Notes: a model not told the origin generated them from the letters alone. A stretch of DNA of 52,190 bases from Enhygromyxa salina (GCF_002994615.1 NZ_PVNK01000199.1:1-52190); one strand, 5' to 3'; shown: positions 1 to 8,129, numbered from the stretch's first letter. Numbers and translations are program-made.

Positions 1-83
1 GTCGAGGTCGCGGAGCTTGTCGGCGCGCTCGGGGTCGGGGGGCTCGGGAGCCGGGGCGCGCCGACAAGCTCCGCGACCTCGAC
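1..83. repeat. Perfect 28-bp inverted repeat at the window edge
   Basis: Bases 1-28 and 56-83 are exact reverse complements, separated by a 27-base GC-rich loop (29-55). The right arm lies in the reading frame of the first gene. A perfect long fold-back at the very first base is either a real hairpin or a fold-back chimera at a contig end; the sequence alone cannot decide. Arm 1 could extend beyond the window. Confidence 0.85.
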
Positions 84-314
84 GACATGTGCAAGGCGGT
101 CGACCACGACTACGGCGACGGGACCCTCGGCGACTACTACCGCGGCCTGAAAGCGCGCACGGCCTGGGGCCAGGCTCAGCTCGCGGCTGGAAACGAGTCG
201 ATCACCCCGGGCCGCCTGCTCGAGAAGGCCGTCGCCGAGCTCGATCCCGGCGCAAAGGATCCGATCCTCGAGCACTGCCGGAAGTTGCTCGACTACCTCG
301 ACGACGTCGAGTGA
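3..314 (+). CDS. Small hypothetical protein, 5' truncated
   Basis: The frame is open from the window edge to TGA at 312-314. The part I trust begins around codon 20 (ADKLRDLDDMCKAVD) and runs about 84 residues: acidic, helical, with LLEKAVAELDPGAKD and ending LLDYLDDVE. An internal ATG at 87 would give a 75-residue protein. The upstream 18 codons are an Arg/Gly-rich translation of the inverted-repeat arm and loop and are probably not native protein. No family is recognised. The reading could be the C-terminus of a longer protein cut by the window. Confidence 0.4.
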   Translation, partial: RGRGACRRARGRGAREPGRADKLRDLDDMCKAVDHDYGDGTLGDYYRGLKARTAWGQAQLAAGNESITPGRLLEKAVAELDPGAKDPILEHCRKLLDYLDDVE

Positions 315-433
315 TGGAGCCAGATGTGAGGGCCCACCGCGAGGATATTCCACAAAGCGAGCAAAGAGTGACGCAGCGCATGTAATGATGCGGGCCCGAC
401 CCCGTCGAAGACCCCCAACGGAGCCTGACCCCA

Positions 434-1267
434 ATGATGCGCAACACCATGTCTTTCCTCGCGGGCGCAGCTGCGCTCGCGACCGTGTCCCTCTTTTCGC
501 CCACCGCCGACGCCGGAGGCCTCGACGCCTGCGGCGACATCTTCGTCGACGCTGGGGCCAACTGTGAGGTCCTGGTCGAGGGCGGCTGCACGGCCCAGTG
601 CCAGCCCCCCGCGTTCACGGCCGCGTGCGCGGCCGAGGGCTCGCTGACCTGCTCGGGCGAGTGCAACCTCGACGCCGACGTCGAGTGCACGGCGAGCTGC
701 CAGGGCTCGTGCGAGGCCGACTGCAACGTCGACCCCGGCTCCTTCGACTGTCGAGCCTCGTGTGAGGGCAACTGCTCGGCCGACTGTTCGGCCTCGTGTT
801 CCGCCGCCAGCGACTCGGCCGAGTGCGAGAGCTCGTGCAAGGCGACCTGCTCGGCCGAGTGCGACGCGGGCTGCAACATCGAGCCCGGCCAGGCCGACTG
901 CATGGCCCAGTGCCAGGGCTGCTGCGGCGGCGAGTGCCGGGCCGAGATCAACATGGACTGCCAGATCGGCTGCCAGGCCGATCTCTATGTCGAGTGCAAG
1001 GCCGACTTCCAGGGCGGCTGCGAGGCCCAGTGCGAGAAGCCCGAGGGCGCGCTGTTTTGCGACGGCCAGTTCATCGAGGCCAGCAACATCGACAGCTGCG
1101 TCAACGCGCTGCGTGACCTGCTCGACATCGAGGTCGAATTCGAGGCCTCGGCCTCGGCCTCGACCTCGATCTCGTGCGCGGTCACGGACGAGCCCGCCCG
1201 CGGTGGCGCGGCGCTGCTCGGCTTCGGCCTCCTGTGCCTCGCTGGCACCGGCCTGCGTCGTCGCTAA
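434..1267 (+). CDS. Secreted Cys-rich protein with MYXO-CTERM-like tail
   Basis: A 277-residue exported protein of unknown function. Residues 1-27 form a signal peptide (hydrophobic FLAGAAALATVSLF, cleavage after ADA). The mature part holds about 34 cysteines, many in C-x3-C steps (CTASCQGSC, CRASCEGNC, CSAECDAGC), with no aromatic core. The C-terminus is a Gly-Gly/hydrophobic helix/RRR tail (GGAALLGFGLLCLAGTGLRR) preceded by a lone Cys in SISCAV, resembling the tripartite MYXO-CTERM cell-surface sorting signal. Acidic composition plus regular Cys spacing suggests a disulfide-rich or metal-binding surface rod. Starts at 434 and 437 (MM) are equally possible. No homologue is named with confidence. 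Confidence 0.8.
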   Translation: MMRNTMSFLAGAAALATVSLFSPTADAGGLDACGDIFVDAGANCEVLVEGGCTAQCQPPAFTAACAAEGSLTCSGECNLDADVECTASCQGSCEADCNVDPGSFDCRASCEGNCSADCSASCSAASDSAECESSCKATCSAECDAGCNIEPGQADCMAQCQGCCGGECRAEINMDCQIGCQADLYVECKADFQGGCEAQCEKPEGALFCDGQFIEASNIDSCVNALRDLLDIEVEFEASASASTSISCAVTDEPARGGAALLGFGLLCLAGTGLRRR

Positions 1268-1354
1268 ACTCGAAGACGGCGTCTGAACTCGGCGCAGATC
1301 CGCGCGGCCCGAACCACGGCCGCGCGCGCAACGAACGCTCACCGGGATCGTCGC

Positions 1355-2392
1355 TTGTCCACCGATTCGAGTCCGACAAAAAAGAAGCTGCCCTTCGTGC
1401 GGCGGATGCTGACCGCGCGCGGGCGCAGCCTCGAGATCACCAAGGCCGGCTACCTGTTCATCGTCCTGACCCTCGCGGTCGGCTTTGCGGCGATCAACTC
1501 CGGGGCCAACCTGCTCCACGTGCTGTTCGGCTGCCAGATCGGGCTGATCATCGCGAGCGGGCTGCTGTCGGAGAACATGGTCCAGCGGGCGATCGTTCAC
1601 CGCCGGATCACCTCGCCCCTCCACGCGGGCGGCCGCGCGGCGCTGGCCGTCGAGCTGCGCAACAACAGCGCCCGCGGCGACATGATCTCGGTCAGCGTCG
1701 AAGACGACGACCGGATCGAGACCAGCGACACGACCGAGCCCGTGTTCAGCGTCGCGGTCCCCGGCGGCGGCTCCACGACCTTGCACTCGAGCGTGACGAT
1801 GCAGCGCCGCGGGCTCCACCCTCTGCCCAAGGCCGTGGTCGCGACCCGCTTCCCCTTCGGCCTGTTCGTCAAGCGCCGCGAGCTGCCGGGGCGCGAGCGG
1901 GTCCTGGTCTACCCTCGCATTCACCCGGTCGACGCCACCGCCCTCGAGGAGGCCCGCGCCGGTCAGGGCGAGGCTCGCGGGGCCCGAGACCGCGCGGGTG
2001 AGTTCTTCGGGCTCGCCGAGTACCGCCAGGGCCAGGAGCTGCGACGGATCCACTGGCCCGCGACCGCGCGGCTCGGCAAGCCGGTCGTGCGCGAGTTCGA
2101 GGCCCGCGGCGAGGCCGAGCGGATCCTGATCTTGCCGCCGGGGGTCGCGGGCGAGCGCAGCTTCGAGGCCGCGATCGAGGAGCTCGCCTCGCAGGTCGTC
2201 GCGCTGCTGCGCGAGGGCCGGATCGCAACCGGGCTCCGCTACGGCGACGAGCTGGTCGTCGAGCCCGGGACCGGGTCGGGCCACGAGCGACGCCTGCTCG
2301 AGTTCCTCGCCCTCGTCGGGCTCGAGCGCGCGCCCGGTCCAACCCCGGCCACGAGCGGCGAGGCCTCGCCCGGATCGGAGCGCGCCGCGTGA
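1355..2392 (+). CDS. DUF58 domain-containing protein
   Basis: 345 residues. The N-terminus has the family's typical layout: a short basic leader, then two membrane segments (GYLFIVLTLAVGFAAINSGAN; HVLFGCQIGLIIASGLL). A beta-rich ectodomain follows, then a DUF58/VWA-like core with REFFGLAEYRQGQELRRIHW-type sequence (residues about 210-240). The start is TTG at 1355; the next ATG (1406) would remove the basic leader. DUF58 proteins usually sit in MoxR-DUF58-transglutaminase loci and are thought to act in cell-envelope or complex assembly. Here the transglutaminase partner follows, but no MoxR ATPase precedes it. The stop overlaps the next start by 4 bp, indicating translational coupling. Confidence 0.88.
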   Translation: MSTDSSPTKKKLPFVRRMLTARGRSLEITKAGYLFIVLTLAVGFAAINSGANLLHVLFGCQIGLIIASGLLSENMVQRAIVHRRITSPLHAGGRAALAVELRNNSARGDMISVSVEDDDRIETSDTTEPVFSVAVPGGGSTTLHSSVTMQRRGLHPLPKAVVATRFPFGLFVKRRELPGRERVLVYPRIHPVDATALEEARAGQGEARGARDRAGEFFGLAEYRQGQELRRIHWPATARLGKPVVREFEARGEAERILILPPGVAGERSFEAAIEELASQVVALLREGRIATGLRYGDELVVEPGTGSGHERRLLEFLALVGLERAPGPTPATSGEASPGSERAA

Positions 2393-4680
2393 AGTGGCTC
2401 GAGCGCCTCGCGGCCCTGTTCGGCGGCAAGCGCCACGGGCTCCTGCGCCTCCGCGACACCCTGAGCCTGCTCCAGGCCGCGATCGCGGTCACGGCGATCA
2501 CCCTGGCCAACTCCGCGAGCCTGTGGGCCGTCGCGCTCACCGTGCTGCTCGCGGCCCTGGCCATGATCCGGCCGCTGCCCGAGGCGTCGAGCCCAGTCTC
2601 CCAGACCCTGGGGCCCGAGCGCAGCGAGGGTGTCGGGGCGCAGCCCCGAGGCGTCGAGACGACAAAGAATTTCTCGCAGGTCCTGTGGACCGCGGGCATC
2701 GTCCTCGCGCTCGGGCTCAGCGCGATCCGGGCGCTGGTGTTCGGCGGTGAGCTGCTGATCTGCGGGGTCGACTTCTTGTTGCTGATGATCGTCCAGCGCC
2801 TGTTCAACCGTCAGCGCTGCCGTGAGCACATGCAGCTGCTGATGCTCGGCGCGGTCTTGATGATCATCGCCGCGGTCATCGACGCCGAGCTCCACTACCC
2901 GGTCCTGCTCACGCTCTACCTGCCCGCGGCCACCCTCGCGCTGATCGTCAACCACCTCCTGTCCGAGGGCGAGCGCCTCGGCAAGCGGGTCGAGTTCGAG
3001 GTCGACCGCTACGGCACCCGCGAGCTGTCCCGGCTCGGGCGCGCATCGATTCAGGTCGCGCTGATCGCCGCGGCCGGGGGCCTCCTGACCTTCATGGCCT
3101 TCCCGCGCTTCGGCGTCGGCGTGTTCTTGCGCGGCAACCTCTACGGCGACGATACGGTCGGCTTCTCCGACACGGTCCAGCTCGGTGGCTTCGGCACGAT
3201 CAAGAGCGACGCCACGGTGATCATGCACCTCGTGCCGCTCGACAGCGATCCGCCCGAGACGCGCCTGACCTGGCACCTGCGCGGCAGCGCCTTCGACAGC
3301 TATCAAGACGGCCGCTGGGGCCGATCCCACGACGCGCGCCCGGGCCAGCTCAGCCGCAAGCTCGGCTACTACCTCGTCGGCGAGAACGGCGAGCCGCCCG
3401 GCGAGGTCATCGCCGCGCCTTACCGCTTCGGCGGCAGCTCGGGCACCACGATCGAGCCCCGCCAGATCCCCGGCTTCGCGGGCGCCAACCAGACCGTGCG
3501 CGTGCTCGTGACGATGGAGGACATCGGCACCGATCTGTTGTTCGCGGCCGGCAGGCCCCTCGCGTTCTCGCTGACCCCGCGCGGGCCGATCGAAGCCCGC
3601 AACCGGCTCGGGATCGACGTCGACGACCAGGTCCGGGTCCTCGATCGTCAGCCCGGGCCGCTGCAGTACGAGTTCGTCGGGCGGATCGGCCGGCCCGATC
3701 GCAGCGAGCTCCGGGCGATCGGCGACCCCGAGGTCTCCGAGCTCTACCGGGCCTACGTCGAGCGCGCGCAGCTGCGCGACGAGTTTCACGACCTCGCCGT
3801 CGAGATCACGGCCGGCGCCGACACCCGCCTGGCCAAGGTCGAGCGCGTCCAGGCCTACCTCCTCAACAACTACAGCTACAGCCTCGACCAGCCCCTGTCC
3901 GAGCGCGTGCGCGAGGGCGAGCTCGACCCCGTCGAGGGCTTCTTGTTCGAGACCAAGGCCGGCCACTGCGAGTACTTCGCAAGCGCGATGGCCCTGCTCC
4001 TGCGCGAGGTCGACGTGCCCACGCGCAACGTCAACGGCTTTTACGGCGCGCACTACAACAACCTCGGCGACTTCTACGCCGTCCGCCAGGCCGACGCCCA
4101 CTCGTGGGTCGAGGTCTACTTCGACGAGCTCGGCTGGGTGACCTTCGACCCCACGCCGCCCGCCGGGCGGACCGCGGGCGACGACGCCAGCTGGTTCCCG
4201 CGCCTCGCCAACGTCGCCGACGCCCTGCGCGACGCCTACCTCGAGTACGTGATCGACTACGACCTCCGCGACCAGCTCGAGGCCCTCGAGCAGATCGGCG
4301 TCGAGCGCCGCGATCGCGGGGTCTCGATCGACTGGCGCCAGCTCGCGCCGTGGCTCGGCGGCGTCGGTGGGCTCGGGTTCTTGGTCGTGATGACGCGACG
4401 CTGGTGGCGGCGCCGACGCGAGCCCGACCTGCCCGAGGTCAGGCTCTACGAGCAGCTGCTCGCGACCATGCAGCGGCGCGAGCGGGGGCGCCGGGACCAC
4501 GAGTCCGCGCGCGCGTGGGCGGCGAGGCTCAGCGACGAGGGCGCGCCCGAGGCCGCCGCGCTGCGCGAGTTCGCGGCCCGCTACGAGAACCTGCGCTTCG
4601 CCGCCGAGCGGCCGAGCCCCGCGATGCTGCTCGAGCTGCGCGAGGCTGCCCGCGCGGTGCTCGACACGCCGCGGTCCTGA
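2389..4680 (+). CDS. TgpA-family transglutaminase-like membrane protein
   Basis: 763 residues, GTG start in a GTGA overlap with the DUF58 stop. The N-terminal third has several membrane helices (DUF3488/TgpA-N), followed by a periplasmic region and a transglutaminase-like domain. The catalytic triad is visible: Cys527 in GHCEYFASAMALLL, His571 in ADAHSWVEVYFDELGW and Asp587 in VTFDPTPP. A further helix (about 655-672) and a DUF4129-like C-terminal region follow. It is likely an inner-membrane protein with an outward-facing cysteine-peptidase or transglutaminase fold acting with the DUF58 protein. Residues about 68-96 (SQTLGPERSEGVG...) match a dispersed repeat seen elsewhere in the window and look like an in-frame insertion between the first helices. 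Confidence 0.9.
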   Translation: MKWLERLAALFGGKRHGLLRLRDTLSLLQAAIAVTAITLANSASLWAVALTVLLAALAMIRPLPEASSPVSQTLGPERSEGVGAQPRGVETTKNFSQVLWTAGIVLALGLSAIRALVFGGELLICGVDFLLLMIVQRLFNRQRCREHMQLLMLGAVLMIIAAVIDAELHYPVLLTLYLPAATLALIVNHLLSEGERLGKRVEFEVDRYGTRELSRLGRASIQVALIAAAGGLLTFMAFPRFGVGVFLRGNLYGDDTVGFSDTVQLGGFGTIKSDATVIMHLVPLDSDPPETRLTWHLRGSAFDSYQDGRWGRSHDARPGQLSRKLGYYLVGENGEPPGEVIAAPYRFGGSSGTTIEPRQIPGFAGANQTVRVLVTMEDIGTDLLFAAGRPLAFSLTPRGPIEARNRLGIDVDDQVRVLDRQPGPLQYEFVGRIGRPDRSELRAIGDPEVSELYRAYVERAQLRDEFHDLAVEITAGADTRLAKVERVQAYLLNNYSYSLDQPLSERVREGELDPVEGFLFETKAGHCEYFASAMALLLREVDVPTRNVNGFYGAHYNNLGDFYAVRQADAHSWVEVYFDELGWVTFDPTPPAGRTAGDDASWFPRLANVADALRDAYLEYVIDYDLRDQLEALEQIGVERRDRGVSIDWRQLAPWLGGVGGLGFLVVMTRRWWRRRREPDLPEVRLYEQLLATMQRRERGRRDHESARAWAARLSDEGAPEAAALREFAARYENLRFAAERPSPAMLLELREAARAVLDTPRS
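2600..2675 (+). repeat. Dispersed GC-rich repeat inserted inside a gene
   Basis: About 70 bp inside the transglutaminase gene, containing GAGCGCAGCGAGGGTGTCGG and, further on, GAGACGACAAAGAA. It shares core, order and spacing with the tandem copies at 12886-13035 (opposite strand), with a diverged copy at 24702-24745 and loosely with a block at 19955-20035. It stays in frame and encodes a Gly/Glu-rich linker. Confidence 0.6.
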
Positions 4681-4691
4681 GGTCTGGGCAG

Positions 4692-5054
4692 CTACATTCG
4701 CTGGCAGTCAGCCCAGTCGAGCGCCATGTGGATCAACAAGCCCAGCCCGACGAGGTGCAGCGCCAACCCGACGCCCCGGAGGCCCCGGGCGTCGATCTTC
4801 TCCCTGCCCGCCCTTTGGCCCAGCACGAGCGGAAGCGTGAACAGGGCCACATAGAGCGCGATCGCGGGCCCGGTGTGCAAGGGGTGAAAACCGATCGAGC
4901 AGCGGTTGGGGTCGTAGATCGGGTCGGCGAGCAGGTGATCGAGGTCGACGAGCATCGTCGCGATCAGCGCGACCGCGGCCCGCATCCAGTGGCGACGGTA
5001 AAACGCGAGCGCGACCACCACGGGCACCGCGACATGCAGGGCGATGTGGACCAC
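4692..5054 (-). CDS. DUF6122 family membrane protein
   Basis: 120 residues, ATG start. The family signature is plain: MVHIALHVAVPVVVAL at the N-terminus, then TMLVDLDHLLADPIYDPNRC, SIGFHPLHTGPAI and a last helix GLGLLIHMALDWADC. There are four predicted membrane segments. The clustered His/Asp residues (D-x-D-H, H-P-L-H, H-x-x-x-D) resemble membrane metal-dependent hydrolases of the YbcI/YdjM type, but activity is unproven. It converges with the transglutaminase gene, 11 bp apart. A 17-bp match to the end of the 21.3-kb hairpin element lies just upstream of its start codon. Confidence 0.85.
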   Translation of the reverse strand: MVHIALHVAVPVVVALAFYRRHWMRAAVALIATMLVDLDHLLADPIYDPNRCSIGFHPLHTGPAIALYVALFTLPLVLGQRAGREKIDARGLRGVGLALHLVGLGLLIHMALDWADCQRM

Positions 5055-5062
5055 CGCGCGCA

Positions 5063-5079
5063 GCTTAGCAGCCCGGGGT
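5063..5079. repeat. Solo copy of the MITE-like element end
   Basis: Seventeen bases GCTTAGCAGCCCGGGGT are identical to 21297-21313, the left end plus TTA flank of the hairpin element at 21302-21461. No second inverted end was found nearby, so this is a remnant or a shared short motif. It sits 9-25 bp upstream of the DUF6122 start, in its likely promoter/leader. Confidence 0.55.
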
Positions 5080-5102
5080 CCGCCCTCACCGGTCCAGAGC
5101 CA

Positions 5103-5146
5103 CGAAAAACAACGAGCGCCTGACCCACCGGGGCCAGGCGCTCGTT
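5103..5146 (-). terminator. Intrinsic terminator of the Gly-Asp lipoprotein gene
   Basis: On the minus strand a 12-bp perfect stem (AACGAGCGCCTG / CAGGCGCTCGTT, plus-strand 5111-5122 and 5135-5146) with a 12-base loop is followed by GTTTTTCG. It lies about 17 bp past the stop of the lipoprotein gene at 5163 and separates it from the DUF6122 gene. Confidence 0.85.
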
Positions 5147-5162
5147 CAGCAGGCGCCCTGGA

Positions 5163-6377
5163 TCAGGGCAGCGCGCCGTTGGTCGTCGTGATGTTGTCGA
5201 CCCAGACCGTGTCCGAGCCGGAGCTGACGCTGCCGTCCTTGTCGTACTCCCAACTGAGGGTATGCTGGCCAGCGGCGACCGGGTAGGTGAACTCGGCCCA
5301 ATCGTTGGTCCCGGACCACTGCTGCTGGAGGTTTCCGTCGATCCGGAACTCGAGATAGTCGAAGTTGCTCTCGGTCGAGGTTCGGCGCCAGAAGGTCACG
5401 TCGCCGTCCTCCGCGAAGTCGAGGGTGACCTCCATGACCGAGACCTGGCTGTTGCCAATGTTACCGCACTCGGCGTTGGCCGCCCCCTCCTGGGGCATCG
5501 TCGCGCTCACAAACCAGTTCGCGCTGCCCGACAGGTCCCACTCGGGCTTCATCATGTCGCCGCCCTCGAAGTCGTCAAACCATGAAACGACCGGGGTCGT
5601 GCAGTCGTTCTTGCACTCGTCGTCGTCGTCCATGTTGCCGTCGTCGCACTCCTCGACCATGGCCTGGACGAAGCCGTCGCCGCAGACCGCCGCGAGGCAG
5701 CCATCGACGCAGTCGTCAGTGTCGTCCATGTTGCCGTCGTCGCACTCCTCGACCATGGCCTGGACGTAGCCGTCGCCACAGGTCGCCGCCACGCACATCC
5801 CGACGCAGTCGTCGGTGTCGTCCATGTTGCCGTCGTCGCACTCCTCGACCATGTCCTGGGTGTAGCCGTCGCCACAGGTGGCGGCGACGCAGGTGTCGAG
5901 GCAGTCGTCGGTGTTCTCGAGGTTGCCGTCGTCGCACTCCTCGACCATCGCCTGGATGTAGCCGTCGCCGCACGTCGCGTTGAGACATGCGGAGGTGCAG
6001 TCATCGGTGTCGTCCATGTTGGCGTCGTCGCACTCTTCGCCGTCGTCCACGACGCCGTCTCCACAAACGCCGCCCGTGTCGCCGTCGCCGTCGCCCGTGT
6101 CGCCGTCGCCGTCGCCCGTGTCGCCGTCGCCGTCGCCCGTGTCGCCGTCGCCGTCGCCGTCGCCCGTGTCGCCGTCGCCGGGGTCGCCGTCACCGTCGCC
6201 GGGGTCACCGTCGCCGTCGCCCGTGTCGCCGTCCCCCGTGTCGCCGTCGCCGTCGCCATCGCCGTCGCCGTCGCCGCTGGTCTCGGTGTCCGCGTCGGTC
6301 GTGGAGATATCGTCGGTGCAGCCGATCGCCAAAGTGAAGGTCAAGGTCGTGAAGCCCAGAAGTAGCTTTTTGCTCAT
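5163..6377 (-). CDS. Lipoprotein with Gly-Asp linker and Cys-rich DUF4215-type repeats
   Basis: 404 residues from ATG at 6377 (MSKKLLLG, preferred over a longer frame from 6419 because it gives a clean lipoprotein signal with Cys20 in LAIGC). Order: lipid anchor; a long GDGDGDTGDGDGDP linker (about residues 34-105); five to six Cys-rich units of the myxobacterial disulfide-repeat type (CGDGYVQAMVEECDDGN, MDDTDDC); then a C-terminal about 140-residue beta-rich domain (FDDFEGGDMMKPEWDLSG ... TVWVDNITTTNGALP) resembling a carbohydrate-binding jelly roll. It is probably surface-exposed, with DxDxD strings able to bind Ca2+. The only TTC-TGG Phe-Trp codon pair I found is here. Confidence 0.88.
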   Translation of the reverse strand: MSKKLLLGFTTLTFTLAIGCTDDISTTDADTETSGDGDGDGDGDGDTGDGDTGDGDGDPGDGDGDPGDGDTGDGDGDGDTGDGDGDTGDGDGDTGDGDGDTGGVCGDGVVDDGEECDDANMDDTDDCTSACLNATCGDGYIQAMVEECDDGNLENTDDCLDTCVAATCGDGYTQDMVEECDDGNMDDTDDCVGMCVAATCGDGYVQAMVEECDDGNMDDTDDCVDGCLAAVCGDGFVQAMVEECDDGNMDDDDECKNDCTTPVVSWFDDFEGGDMMKPEWDLSGSANWFVSATMPQEGAANAECGNIGNSQVSVMEVTLDFAEDGDVTFWRRTSTESNFDYLEFRIDGNLQQQWSGTNDWAEFTYPVAAGQHTLSWEYDKDGSVSSGSDTVWVDNITTTNGALP

Positions 6378-6755
6378 GACCGGGGTTGTATCCGACTCTT
6401 CGCTACACGCGATGGCCAATTTCGCCCAATCACAAAGACCCGATCATTTTAGTTCACCACGCTCCGTGCGCAGCCAATGAGTCAAACCATCAAAGGCGCC
6501 ACCACAGACGGCCCTGGGTCGATCGCTGGCTCCCAACCCATCTTCAATTGTGAACGCAAAGTCACCAAATTGTGTGAGCACGGTCGCGCTCGGGCTGTAG
6601 GGCGGCCTGCGCGGCCCCGGACACGCGCAAGGTCCGCGATTCCACGTAATTTGGCGCTGGGAACGCTCTTATGATTCGCGCTCTTGGTAGCTCGTCGCCG
6701 TCGACCGAACCGGGCGCCTTGCGCGACGCGCCCCCCCCTGCTTCGATCCACCTTC
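6378..6755. other. Divergent intergenic region (378 bp)
   Basis: A non-coding stretch between the lipoprotein and DUF99 genes, clearly less GC-rich between about 6400 and 6590. On the minus strand a TAAAAT box (plus 6446-6451), about 70 bp before the lipoprotein ATG, is a possible -10; a TTGGCT at 6472-6477 is spaced 20 bp, too far for a convincing -35. No convincing gene or RNA was seen. Confidence 0.4.
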
Positions 6756-7322
6756 GTGGCCCGACGCCTGAGCAACTCGATCGGCATCGACGACGCCCCC
6801 TTCGACCGGCGCCACCGCGGCGACGTGGCGATCGTCGGCGTGGTCTTCACCCGAACGCGGCTCGACGGCGTGATGACCGGCAAGCTGCGCAAGGACGGCG
6901 CCAACGCGACCACGGCGATCGCCAAGCTGATCGAGGGCTCGCCCTTCTCGGCCCACGCGCAAGTCGTGCTGCTCGGCGGCATCACCTTCGGCGGCTTCAA
7001 CGTCGCCGACATCCACGCCCTGCGCGAGCGCCTGTCGACGCCGGTCCTGGTCCTCGCGCGCAAGCGTCCGCGGCTTCGGGTGATCCGCGAGACGCTGCTC
7101 GAAAAAGTCCCCGGCGGCGCACGCAAGTGGGCGCTGATCGAGAAGGCTGGCGAGATGGAGCCGTGCGCCGGGCTGTGGGTCCAGCGCGCCGGGCTCGAGC
7201 TCGACCAGGCCGCGCAGGTCATCGAAGATCTCGAGGTCCACGGCAAGCTGCCCGAGCCGATCCGCGTCGCCCACCTCGTCGCCGGGGCCTACGCCGAGGG
7301 CGTCAGCCGTGGGCGCGCCTGA
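6756..7322 (+). CDS. DUF99 family protein
   Basis: 188 residues. Family hallmarks: SIGIDDAPFDR at the N-terminus, DVAIVGVVF, LDGVMTGKLRKDG, VVLLGGITFGGFNVADIHAL, PVLVLARKRPRL and KWALIEKAGEMEPCAGLWVQ. DUF99 is an endonuclease-V/RNase-H-like predicted nuclease fold of unknown role. The start GTG 6756 (VARRLSNSIGIDDAP) matches the family's short leader; a TTG at 6684 would add 24 Arg-rich residues with no family support. No Shine-Dalgarno is obvious. It is a standalone gene. Confidence 0.85.
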   Translation: MARRLSNSIGIDDAPFDRRHRGDVAIVGVVFTRTRLDGVMTGKLRKDGANATTAIAKLIEGSPFSAHAQVVLLGGITFGGFNVADIHALRERLSTPVLVLARKRPRLRVIRETLLEKVPGGARKWALIEKAGEMEPCAGLWVQRAGLELDQAAQVIEDLEVHGKLPEPIRVAHLVAGAYAEGVSRGRA

Positions 7323-7466
7323 ATCGGGGGCGGCGATCGATCCCTTTGGAGTCGCGTCCTCAGCTCCCGACCCCGCGTCAGCCTGTCGGTCGCGCCGAAT
7401 TCGGCGGACCGAGCCCCGGGCATCGCCCCACGAATATCACGCCCGCGACCACGCGAGCAGGCCGCG

Positions 7467-8129
7467 CTACGGCGACGATAGCCACCAGCGCGCCCCGTGA
7501 GCGGGCCCGTCGCACTGAGCGGTCCGCCCTTCGACCCGCCGCTTGATCCCCAGCAACATCTCGCGCACGAGGGCGAGGTCCGCGAGGCGCAGGCCTGGGA
7601 GCGCCAAAAAGCGCAGCGCCCGGGGCCCGATCTGCGCCCGCATCCGCAGGGTCAGCCGCGTGCGCCCGTCGTCGAGGCGCTCGAGCATGAACACCCAGCT
7701 GAACTCGCCGTACGCCGCCAGCGGCGTGTTCCACAAGAACTTCGGCGTCAGGTAGCGAATGTGGGTGGTCGAGAGCAGCGCGAGCACGCGCGACGCGTCG
7801 AGGAGCTCGACCGTGAAGTACGCCGACCCCGGCGGACCGTCCGGCACAATGTCGCCAATCTGCAGATCCTGGAGCGAGGGGTCGATGTGGTCGAGCGGCG
7901 GCCGGAAGGTCCCGCGCGCGTCCTTGGGGACCATCAATGGCCAGACGTAGCGCTGGATCGCGCGATCCCACCAGGTGTCGATGTACCAGCCCCCGCGGTG
8001 GTAGCCCATTTGAACCAGCCACGGCCACACGCCCTCGGGGCTGGCGCTCAAATCGACGCTGCGCTGGGCGATGTCCGTCGGCGCGGGCACCAGATCGTCA
8101 CCAGGATAGTTCGCATGAAGGCTGGCCAT
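7467..8129 (-). CDS. SRPBCC superfamily protein
   Basis: 220 residues from ATG 8129 (MASLHANYPGDDLVPAP). The pattern is that of a polyketide-cyclase-like SRPBCC family: a leader, DLSASPEGVWPWLVQMGYHR, GGWYIDTWWDRAIQRYV, LQDLQIGDIVPDGP, FTVELLDASRVLALLS and a terminal helix LRLADLALVREMLLGIKRRV. The fold forms a hydrophobic ligand cavity; the substrate cannot be told. The frame extends 34 codons upstream, but that part is Arg-rich and lacks family character. Neighbours are unrelated and divergent or convergent, so it is probably monocistronic. Confidence 0.8.
   Translation of the reverse strand: MASLHANYPGDDLVPAPTDIAQRSVDLSASPEGVWPWLVQMGYHRGGWYIDTWWDRAIQRYVWPLMVPKDARGTFRPPLDHIDPSLQDLQIGDIVPDGPPGSAYFTVELLDASRVLALLSTTHIRYLTPKFLWNTPLAAYGEFSWVFMLERLDDGRTRLTLRMRAQIGPRALRFLALPGLRLADLALVREMLLGIKRRVEGRTAQCDGPAHGARWWLSSP

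Noticed and set aside
5552..6259. Long open frames on both strands across the Gly-Asp/Cys-rich lipoprotein gene
   Set aside because: They are low-complexity Thr/Ala/Arg translations of the GC-rich repeat tract; only the frame with lipobox and Cys modules makes protein sense.
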